Shown here piece after piece: positions 1 to 4,805 of a stretch of DNA of 8,262 bases (its first letter is position 1; each line of letters begins with the position of its first letter). The notes under the pieces are model-generated. The model saw only the letters and a program-made list of their open reading frames with translations. It did no database searches and was not told where the DNA came from. The stretch comes from Deltaproteobacteria bacterium (GTDB taxonomy: Bacteria; Desulfobacterota; Desulfarculia; Adiutricales; Adiutricaceae), in contig JAITJP010000128.1 in assembly GCA_031278835.1 (NCBI GenBank), positions 1 to 8,262 of the forward strand, given 5' to 3'. The position numbers and the translations under genes are program-made.

Positions 1-281
1 CAAAAAATTAAGCCAAAAACCGGGGGATCAAAGGCCAGGGCTCTCGGTCAAATTTTTTTTTAAGTTTTTACTTAATTTTTTTTTCAAAAAAATCCGGCCC
101 TAGGCGGACTAAAAATTTCGACCTCTCCCCCCCGCAAAAACAGGCCCGTAAACGCCCAAAATGGCCCCTCCCAGCCCCGCCGAGGCCGGATCCGGGTAAA
201 AACCCTGGCTAAGGGTCTGGAGGGCTTCCAGGGGCCAATAGGGCCGTTTATCGGCAAATCTTGAAAATGGCCCATTTTGAG
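1..281. repeat. Tandem 281-bp non-coding repeat, copy 1
   Basis: This stretch is repeated almost entirely from position 282, with an offset of 281 bp. By eye about nine bases in ten match over the first ~266 bp, with scattered substitutions and small indels, mostly in homopolymer runs. Shared blocks include GGGGGATCAAAGGCCAGGG, CCGGCCCTAGGCGG, CCGCCGAGGCCGGATCCGGG and GGAGGGCTTCCAGGGG. The last ~15 bp are unique to this copy and contain AAAATGG-C-CCATTTT (264-278). Because copy 2 begins exactly where the window's first base repeats, the array may continue to the left. I see no convincing gene: the open frame here is not kept in copy 2. Function unknown. Confidence 0.85.
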
Positions 282-547
282 CAAAAAATTAGGCTAAAAA
301 CCGGGGGATCAAAGGCCAGGGCTCTCGGTCTATTTTTTTATAAGTTTTTACTTAATTTTTTTTCAAAAAACGTCCGGCCCTAGGCGGTCTAAAAATTCCG
401 AGGTCTCTCCCCCTCCAAAAACAGCCCCGTAAAGGCCCAAAAAGGGCCCTCCCAGCCCCGCCGAGGCCGGATCCGGGTAAAATATGTGGCTAAGGGTCCG
501 GAGGGCTTCCAGGGGTCAATAGGGCCGTTTAACGGCAAGTCTTGAAA
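282..547. repeat. Tandem 281-bp non-coding repeat, copy 2
   Basis: This is the second copy of the element at 1-281, and similarity stops near 547, about 85 bp beyond the stop codon of the kinase gene. Both copies keep a short AT stem followed by a T run when read on the plus strand: TTAAGT-TTTT-ACTTAA at 60-75 with T76-84, and TAAGT-TTTT-ACTTA at 341-354 with T356-363. Copy 2 also has GGCCC-AAAAA-GGGCC near 433-447, which copy 1 has only in degraded form. The repeat lies downstream of the operon, so it could be a dispersed intergenic element or a structured 3' region. No coding capacity is evident. Confidence 0.85.
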
Positions 548-600
548 AGGCAGCGGGCCTGATGGGAGAAATAAAAAAACTGGTTGAGTTTTTTTTTAGG

Positions 601-669
601 GGGGCCAACACCGTTGAGGGGGGCCAGGGGCTAGGGGCGCTTGATCCAGACCTCAACCGTGTTGGCCCC
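601..669 (-). repeat. 19-bp inverted repeat spanning the 3' end of the kinase gene
   Basis: The arm at 601-619 (GGGGCCAACACCGTTGAGG) is the reverse complement of the arm at 651-669 (CCTCAACCGTGTTGGCCCC) except for one base, with a 31-nt loop. The right arm lies inside the kinase coding region, where it encodes the GANTVE segment; the left arm lies beyond the stop codon. A minus-strand transcript would fold into a strong 3' hairpin. It is followed by CCTAAAAAAAAAC rather than a U run, so it is not a standard intrinsic terminator. It may protect the mRNA end or be a scar of an inverted duplication. Confidence 0.7.
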
Positions 670-1044
670 GCGCTCTCGGGAGTAACTGTTGTGGGCGATC
701 ATGTGGCGGACCAGGTGAATACCCAAGCCGCCAATGGATTTTTCTTCGAGGCTTAAGGTCAAGTCGGGCTGAGGGGCCTCCTCGAAGGGGTTAAAGGGCG
801 GACCCCAATCCATGATCTTGACGGCCAGGTGCGGCCAATCATCAAAGTCCACCTGGCGGAGGCTTACTTCCAAGGGGCCGGGCTGACCTTTGTAAGCGTG
901 ATTGACTACGTTGACCAGAAATTCTTCGATAATCAGATCAACGCTGGGGGTCAAGCTAACGTACTCATTGGGTAAGCCATCGACCAAAAAGGTCCGGACC
1001 TCTTCAATTTTGTCTAATCTGGCCGTGAAAACCATAGACCTCAT
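631..1044 (-). CDS. RsbW/SpoIIAB-like anti-sigma kinase (HATPase domain)
   Basis: This 137-residue protein is a single GHKL ATPase domain of the serine-kinase type used in partner switching. The N box is visible as EEFLVNVVNHAYKG (residues 40-53, with Glu41, Asn45, Asn48 and His49). The G1 box is MDWGPPFNP (78-86, Asp79 contacting adenine), and the G2 box is IGGLGIHLVRHM (104-115). Such proteins phosphorylate a STAS antagonist and bind a sigma factor or other target in alternation. The STAS partner is encoded just upstream. The ATG start has an excellent Shine-Dalgarno, AGGAGG at 1052-1057, 7 nt away. Next to T3SS genes, the closest known parallel is Bordetella BtrW. Length is normal for a minimal kinase domain. 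Its binding target cannot be read from sequence. Confidence 0.88.
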   Translation of the reverse strand: MRSMVFTARLDKIEEVRTFLVDGLPNEYVSLTPSVDLIIEEFLVNVVNHAYKGQPGPLEVSLRQVDFDDWPHLAVKIMDWGPPFNPFEEAPQPDLTLSLEEKSIGGLGIHLVRHMIAHNSYSRERGANTVEVWIKRP

Positions 1045-1106
1045 GAAGTTTCCTCCTCACTGGCCGAGATGATTTCTTTTTGGTGGAAATTGAGCTTAAA
1101 GCGCAT
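1041..1106 (-). CDS. Possible 21-residue ORF coupled to the kinase gene
   Basis: A small open frame starts with ATG at 1106 and ends with TGA at 1041-1043, overlapping the kinase start as ATGA. It encodes MRFKLNFHQKEIISASEEET plus a final Ser. AAAGGG lies 7 nt before its ATG and could act as a ribosome site. The overlap would allow translational coupling, and the kinase Shine-Dalgarno sits inside this frame. I recognise no family. It could equally be chance in the 97-bp spacer. That spacer also contains TGAGCTTAAAGC twice (1091-1102 and 1132-1143). Confidence 0.25.
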   Translation of the reverse strand: MRFKLNFHQKEIISASEEETS

Positions 1107-1143
1107 GGGCGGGCCCTTTCTCGGGAGGCGATGAGCTTAAAGC

Positions 1144-1494
1144 TCACAAGGCTTCCTTCTCCCAGGCGGCGAAGGCTTCATTTCGGTCCGGGTAAATTTT
1201 AAAAATTTGTTTAAAACCTGAAATGTTAAAAACGTCGGCCACCATCGCGTTTAGGGAACAAAAGGCCAAGCGATCCCCGGAGACCCGGCAGGCCTTACCC
1301 AAGGTCAAAAGGCTTCTAAGACCGGCCGAGCTGATAAAATCCAGCCGCGATAAGTCCAAGAGAATACTTCTGGGCGGCTTGACCCCGGGCAGGCTCTGAG
1401 CGATTTCATCAAAAGCGGCCACGGTGATGGCTTCCAAACGTCCCGATACGTTCACGATTACCCGGGCGCCCTCGTCGATAATATCCAATTTCAT
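1144..1494 (-). CDS. STAS-domain anti-sigma factor antagonist (SpoIIAA/RsbV-like)
   Basis: This 116-residue protein is one STAS domain. It opens with the typical strand pattern of MKLDIIDEGARVIVNVSGRL, followed by a helix and then SILLDLSRLDFISSAGLRSL (43-62). In this family the Ser in the SSAGL/SSGL turn is phosphorylated by the partner kinase; Ser56 (or Ser55) is the candidate here. The unphosphorylated form pulls the kinase off its target, and a PP2C phosphatase resets the cycle. The kinase gene follows after 99 bp. sctR precedes it by 91 bp, so the pair is probably transcribed with, or just after, the secretion operon. The ATG has only a weak ribosome site (GGA, 6 nt upstream). Bordetella BtrV is the best-known T3SS-linked example. 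Confidence 0.88.
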   Translation of the reverse strand: MKLDIIDEGARVIVNVSGRLEAITVAAFDEIAQSLPGVKPPRSILLDLSRLDFISSAGLRSLLTLGKACRVSGDRLAFCSLNAMVADVFNISGFKQIFKIYPDRNEAFAAWEKEAL

Positions 1495-1530
1495 AATAAA
1501 TCCAGAAAAAAACTTAATGAGACGGTCATG

Positions 1531-1551
1531 TTTTAAGGCCTAAGCTTAAAA
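1531..1551. repeat. Inverted repeat in the sctR-STAS spacer
   Basis: TTTTAAG (1531-1537) and CTTAAAA (1545-1551) are perfect reverse complements around a 7-nt loop, about 40 bp upstream of the STAS start. A second small pairing, GGGC/GCCC, lies at 1556-1572 around an A run. Neither is followed by a U tract in the minus-strand transcript, so this is not a clear terminator. It could be an operator or leader structure for the STAS/kinase genes, or chance in AT-rich DNA. Confidence 0.3.
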
Positions 1552-1585
1552 GCCTGGGCCGAAAAAAAGCCCTTGGTTCATGGGT

Positions 1586-2236
1586 TTATGAGTAACTAAA
1601 CAAAAGTCCCCTGCAAATTTTTAGCCAACCCTCCAGGGTGACAAACAAAAGAAGTTTGAAAGGGAGCGAAATGGTCATGGGCGAGACCATCATCATGCCC
1701 ATGGCCAGTAGAATATTGGAGACGATTAAGTCAATGACTATAAACGGCAAATATAAAATAAAGCCGACCTTAAAGGCCTCGGTTAGTTCGGTCACCACGA
1801 AAGAGGGGATGACGATCAAGGGCGAGGCCACCTCGAGCTTGGAACTCATGTCCTGGGGCCAGATGCGGTTGGCCACTTCCTTAAAACTTTCATTAACCCG
1901 GGGATCGCTGTTTCGGATGAGAAAGTTCATCAGCGGCGGCGAGGCCGTTTCCACGATGTTGGTCAGATCGGTCAGGCTCGGGGAGGGCCCCAGGTTGATT
2001 TCCTTGACCAGGTTCCAGGTCTGCTGGCCGACCGGGGCCATGATGAAAAGGCTTAGAATGATGGCCAAACCGTTCATGACCATGCCCGGGGGCACTTGTT
2101 GAACGCCCAGGGCGTTACGCATTAAGGTGGTCACCACGACTATTTTGACGTAAGACGTGACCATCATTAGGAAAAATGGGAGAAGTCCCAATGCCACCAT
2201 GATGCCGAAAAAATAGATCGGGTTCAGGTCAGGCAA
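1586..2236 (-). CDS. sctR: T3SS export apparatus protein SctR (YscR/SpaP/EscR/FliP family)
   Basis: SctR forms the five-subunit ring at the core of the export gate in the inner membrane, together with SctS and SctT. The 216 residues match the family's usual length. Hallmarks are LLPFFLMMVTSYVKIVVV (18-35), LMRNALGVQQVPPGMVMNGL (38-57) and IIL..LFIMAPV (59-69), then a periplasmic stretch (70-135). A second hydrophobic half contains VIPSFVVTELTEAFKVGFIL and VSPMTISLPFKLLLFV. Membrane segments are about 7-27, 52-70, 155-185 and 190-212. The TTG start overlaps the end of sctQ by 8 bp and has GGAG about 9-10 nt upstream. The flagellar homologue FliP is unlikely because all neighbours are injectisome-type. 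sctS and sctT do not follow, which is unusual. Confidence 0.96.
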   Translation of the reverse strand: MPDLNPIYFFGIMVALGLLPFFLMMVTSYVKIVVVTTLMRNALGVQQVPPGMVMNGLAIILSLFIMAPVGQQTWNLVKEINLGPSPSLTDLTNIVETASPPLMNFLIRNSDPRVNESFKEVANRIWPQDMSSKLEVASPLIVIPSFVVTELTEAFKVGFILYLPFIVIDLIVSNILLAMGMMMVSPMTISLPFKLLLFVTLEGWLKICRGLLFSYS

Positions 2237-2636
2237 AATCAGGATCTCCGCTCTGGGGCGCGGAATTCGTGGAATTCATGGAATTCGCCAAATTCGCGGA
2301 ATTGGCTAAATTAGCGGAATTACCCGCCAAAGGCTCCGCTCCCTTTAGGTCGGCTTGGCCCACCACGGTCAGTTGAACGCCCAAACGTCCGTCGCCCAGG
2401 TCAACCAAGGCCCCCTGGGCCAGGGCCTGACCATGGCAAGTGACCGTGACGCTTTGGCTGGGATCATTAAAAACCGGGATGACCTGGCCCGGGGCCAGGC
2501 TCTCAAGTTCCCTTAAGCTCATCATGCGGCGCCCTATTTCAAAGCGCAAGGGCAATTCCAGCTCCCCAGGCAAGGCCAAGGGCTCGGCCGGGGCTGGCGT
2601 ATTGGTCTTGGGGCTAGCCGCCTTGGGGTCCTCCAC
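2229..2636 (-). CDS. Predicted internal translation product SctQ-C (SpoA2 fragment)
   Basis: Within sctQ, the codon for Val276 is GTG (2634-2636). It is preceded by AAGGAG at 2643-2648 with exactly 6 nt between, one of the best ribosome sites in the window. Initiation here would give a 135-residue protein of the linker plus the C-terminal SpoA domain. Yersinia YscQ and Salmonella SpaO are known to make such a short C-terminal product from an internal start, and it assembles with full-length SctQ. The placement in the inter-domain linker matches that precedent. Production here is inferred, not shown. Confidence 0.6.
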   Translation of the reverse strand: MEDPKAASPKTNTPAPAEPLALPGELELPLRFEIGRRMMSLRELESLAPGQVIPVFNDPSQSVTVTCHGQALAQGALVDLGDGRLGVQLTVVGQADLKGAEPLAGNSANLANSANLANSMNSTNSAPQSGDPDFA

Positions 2637-3461
2637 AAGCCTCTCCTTTATGTTTAGGGGTGAAGTTACCAACGCTTGGCCGGGCGAGAGGTCCAAGCTC
2701 CCAGAGGGTAAACCTGGGTACTCCAAAAACCCCTTACCGGCCAGGATGGGCGGCTGGTCGGCGATCAGTAAATCGCCCGGAGCCAGGCCCTTAAGGTCAT
2801 TAACCGAAAGGACCAGACCGCCGACGACCATCCTCATTGGCAGACATAAAAACTTTAAGTCAAACGACTTGGGCGGCTCCATTTCCGAGAGCCGGGCCAA
2901 CAAAAAACGGCCATCGGCCGCCGTGGGCAAAACCAAAGTCAGGCTTTGGGCAAAAGGCAAATTATTGGCCAGCTCCTGATTAGCCTCCTGGCTTAAGCCC
3001 TTGGCCGAGAACTCCAGGGCAAAGCGAGGGAAACGGCCGGTAGTCGGCCAATCCAAGACGGGCGGCTGGTCCAAAAAGACCCTTTCGCCCAGAGCCTTGG
3101 CCAGATCGGCCAAAAGCGGTTCAAGCAGAGATTCAATCAAAGCCAGTTTTAAGCCCAAAGGCAGTCTGTCCGGGTCCAAAGCCTGAGCCAAAGGGTGAAG
3201 ACCGACCAAGGACCAATCGGGCAGCCCAATCAAAGCCAGCCTTGAGCCGCAAGCTAAGCCCAGCCGGGCCAGGGGTTTTTCCAGGGGCTCGCTTTCAAAG
3301 GGCCTAAAGCTTATTTGGCCCTTTAGGCCGTGGGCCTCAAAGCTTTTTCGGGCGGCCAGGGTGGAAAGAACTTCGTTTAAATCGAGCTCAGCGGCGCTCC
3401 AAGGAAGGGCCGACCACTTGGGAGGCTTGGAAATGGCCATTTCGTTGATTGGGGACGTCAC
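2229..3461 (-). CDS. sctQ: T3SS cytoplasmic ring/sorting platform protein SctQ (YscQ/SpaO family)
   Basis: SctQ builds the cytosolic sorting platform below the export gate and helps load substrates and chaperones. The 410-residue protein has a poorly conserved N-terminal part (1-200), a likely first SpoA domain around 205-265 (LPMRMVVGGLVLSVNDLKGL) and a clear C-terminal SpoA domain at about 300-372 (LPLRFEIGRRMMSLRELESL and then PGQVIPV). A Pro/Ala-rich linker (280-300) joins them. The tail (380-400) is an odd Asn/Ser/Ala repeat beyond the domain. The GTG start has GAGG 6 nt upstream; an in-frame ATG at codon 8 is a weaker alternative. sctR overlaps its stop. Q followed by R is the standard injectisome order. 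Confidence 0.9.
   Translation of the reverse strand: MTSPINEMAISKPPKWSALPWSAAELDLNEVLSTLAARKSFEAHGLKGQISFRPFESEPLEKPLARLGLACGSRLALIGLPDWSLVGLHPLAQALDPDRLPLGLKLALIESLLEPLLADLAKALGERVFLDQPPVLDWPTTGRFPRFALEFSAKGLSQEANQELANNLPFAQSLTLVLPTAADGRFLLARLSEMEPPKSFDLKFLCLPMRMVVGGLVLSVNDLKGLAPGDLLIADQPPILAGKGFLEYPGLPSGSLDLSPGQALVTSPLNIKERLVEDPKAASPKTNTPAPAEPLALPGELELPLRFEIGRRMMSLRELESLAPGQVIPVFNDPSQSVTVTCHGQALAQGALVDLGDGRLGVQLTVVGQADLKGAEPLAGNSANLANSANLANSMNSTNSAPQSGDPDFA
2262..2322 (-). repeat. Short tandem repeat encoding the Asn/Ser/Ala tail of SctQ
   Basis: An AATTC/AATT-based repeat (6-, 9- and 18-bp periods) encodes GNSANLANSANLANSMNSTN near residues 380-399 of SctQ. The clearest unit is 18 bp, giving NSANLA twice. 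It lies after the SpoA fold, so it is probably a disordered tail that expanded by slippage and may vary between strains. Confidence 0.75.
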
Positions 3462-3571
3462 TAGCGGCCTCGGTAATTGGGAAAAATAATTTGGGCGGCA
3501 AAAAAACTTAAAAACTTAATCAATCAAAAAAAAGCTAAAAAAAATACAACCCGGAGCGAAAAAAAAGCCCA
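3462..3571 (-). other. sctP-sctQ spacer with four poly-U tracts
   Basis: This 110-bp gap in the operon has runs of 7, 8, 8 and 8 A on the plus strand (3500-3506, 3526-3533, 3537-3544, 3559-3566), which are U runs in the mRNA. The stop region of sctP can form a 4-bp stem (CCCA...TGGG) directly before CTTTTTTTT, resembling a weak intrinsic terminator. Partial termination could set sctQ and later genes lower than sctP. No ORF is evident. Confidence 0.4.
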
Positions 3572-4744
3572 TCACTCCTGGGAATCGGCCAAATCTAAAC
3601 CAGCCGAACGGCGCTTGGAAGAATCGCCTTGGGCCTCCTCATGGCTTTGCTCATCGGCCAGGCTCAGTCGGAAGGCCGCCCCTTCGGAGCGGGACAGGGC
3701 CTGTTCCAAATCGCTTCTGGCCTGGATCAGGGTTTGCAAGGAGTTGGCATCATTGGAAACCAGGGTCACGTTCAAAAACCCGTCCAGGCCCCTGTCCAGA
3801 TGTATTTCCGTGACCGGCAAGATGGCCGGATCGACTATGAGCCGAACGCTTTGCCCTTGACTGGTGGTATCGGCCACCAGGACCCGGGACACCAGTTTTT
3901 CGGCCAAATCCTGGACCTCGGCCGTGTCCATTGGCGTCGTGGGCCCGCTGACCTCTGTGGGGGCCTGGCTTTTTTCCTTATGACCGTCCAGGGCGGCGCT
4001 TATCAGCGAAGAAAGGCTCTCGGTGACCACGGGCTCGTCTTTTTCGCCCCGGTTCTGGCCGGGGGCCCTAAAAGCCTCGGCCTCCTGGGCCGTTTGGGGG
4101 CCGGAGGCCTTGGGCAAGGAATGGTTTGGCCCCAGGGTCTCGGTTGGACCATAGGCCGGAGCGCTTGGGCCGGTTTGGGGCTCCAAGGGCGACCTAGGGC
4201 TGATGGGCGCCTCGGCTGACCCGCTTAGGGCTTTTTGGCCATCTAGCTGAACTGGCCGGGCCGTTGGGTCACCAAACTGGCCCCGAGGGGCCGTTGAACC
4301 ATCCGGTTGATCTGATGGCCGGACCGTTTGGCTATCAAACTGGCCCCGAGGCCGGCTTGATTGGTCTTCGAAATGATCCCGAGGGGCCGTTTGAGCCTCT
4401 AGCTGATCCCGAGGGCTTATCGGGCCAGCCTTGGCCTCAAAGGGGCCTGGGCCAGCCTCCCAGGGGCCCGAGCTGAAGCTTTGGGCTGGACCAGGGGCTA
4501 AGCCAGAGGCTGGGCCCGGGGCTGGGCCAGGCCCGGGAGCTGGACCAGCCGAGGGGCTGGGGCCTCGGGAGTCGGGGTTTTGGGTGAGGCGCTTAAAAAG
4601 GTCCTGACTTTCCTGGTCAGGGGGGGCCAAGGGCGGCCCTTCCAGGGAGTGGCCCTGACCGGAGGGCTGCTGTCCGGTGGTTGGGCTCGGTCCGGAGGCG
4701 GGCGGCTGGAAGGCGGCGGTTTTTATGGAAGGATCTATGGCCAT
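3572..4744 (-). CDS. sctP: SctP-like needle-length regulator / T3S4 protein
   Basis: This 390-residue protein has the SctP layout: a long, disordered, Pro/Gly/Gln-rich N-terminal part and a small folded C-terminal domain. Residues 62-88 are a Gly-Pro tract. Residues 110-172 are about six degenerate 11-residue repeats of the type PRDQLEAQTA/PRGQFDSQTVR. The domain at about 275-365 (SVRLIVDPAILPVTEIHLD, FLNVTLVSND, LIQARSDLEQAL, AFRLSLADE) resembles the T3S4 substrate-switch domain of SctP and FliK-type proteins. Such proteins measure needle length and switch export specificity. Position directly before sctQ supports this. The ATG has only a weak GGA upstream, so the N-terminus is uncertain (see the ORF at 4796). 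Assignment rests on layout and position more than sequence identity. Confidence 0.72.
   Translation of the reverse strand: MAIDPSIKTAAFQPPASGPSPTTGQQPSGQGHSLEGPPLAPPDQESQDLFKRLTQNPDSRGPSPSAGPAPGPGPAPGPASGLAPGPAQSFSSGPWEAGPGPFEAKAGPISPRDQLEAQTAPRDHFEDQSSRPRGQFDSQTVRPSDQPDGSTAPRGQFGDPTARPVQLDGQKALSGSAEAPISPRSPLEPQTGPSAPAYGPTETLGPNHSLPKASGPQTAQEAEAFRAPGQNRGEKDEPVVTESLSSLISAALDGHKEKSQAPTEVSGPTTPMDTAEVQDLAEKLVSRVLVADTTSQGQSVRLIVDPAILPVTEIHLDRGLDGFLNVTLVSNDANSLQTLIQARSDLEQALSRSEGAAFRLSLADEQSHEEAQGDSSKRRSAGLDLADSQE
4226..4417 (-). repeat. Degenerate ~33-bp repeats encoding 11-residue units in SctP
   Basis: About six units with the pattern P-R-x-Q-F/L-x-x-Q-T/S-x-R occupy SctP residues 110-172: PRDQLEAQTA, PRDHFEDQSSR, PRGQFDSQTVR, PSDQPDGSTA, PRGQFGDPTAR, PVQLDGQKA. 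The DNA shows matching repeats of CTGGCCCCGAGG. Copy-number change would alter the length of the presumed ruler segment. Confidence 0.7.
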
Positions 4745-4796
4745 GGGATTTATCCAAGCTGGCCTCGGCCATCCCGACCAGGTCCTTCAAAATCAT
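4617..4796 (-). CDS. Possible small ORF overlapping the 5' end of sctP
   Basis: An ATG at 4796 follows AAGGA by 6 nt, right after the binding-protein stop, and opens a 59-residue frame (MILKDLVGMAEASLDKS...) that runs into sctP in another frame. Its ribosome site is much better than that of sctP. Either it is a real small ORF coupled to sctP, or sctP truly begins here and a one-base change in the CCC just before 4744 separates the frames, or it is chance. Beyond residue 17 the sequence looks like an off-frame translation of sctP. Confidence 0.25.
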   Translation of the reverse strand: MILKDLVGMAEASLDKSHGHRSFHKNRRLPAARLRTEPNHRTAALRSGPLPGRAALGPP

Positions 4797-4805
4797 TCAA
4801 AGTCC

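Noticed and set aside
84..284. Minus-strand open frame of 66 residues in repeat copy 1
   Set aside because: Composition is Pro/Arg/Gly-rich and unlike a protein family, and indels in copy 2 break the frame, so it is not under coding constraint.
562..756. Plus-strand open frame overlapping the kinase 3' end
   Set aside because: It is an antisense shadow; its RGANTVE match arises from the inverted repeat.
3629..4219. Long plus-strand open frame of 196 residues opposite sctP
   Set aside because: It mirrors the biased Pro/Gly/Ala codons of sctP on the other strand and has no recognisable domain. Other plus-strand frames in the window are explained the same way.
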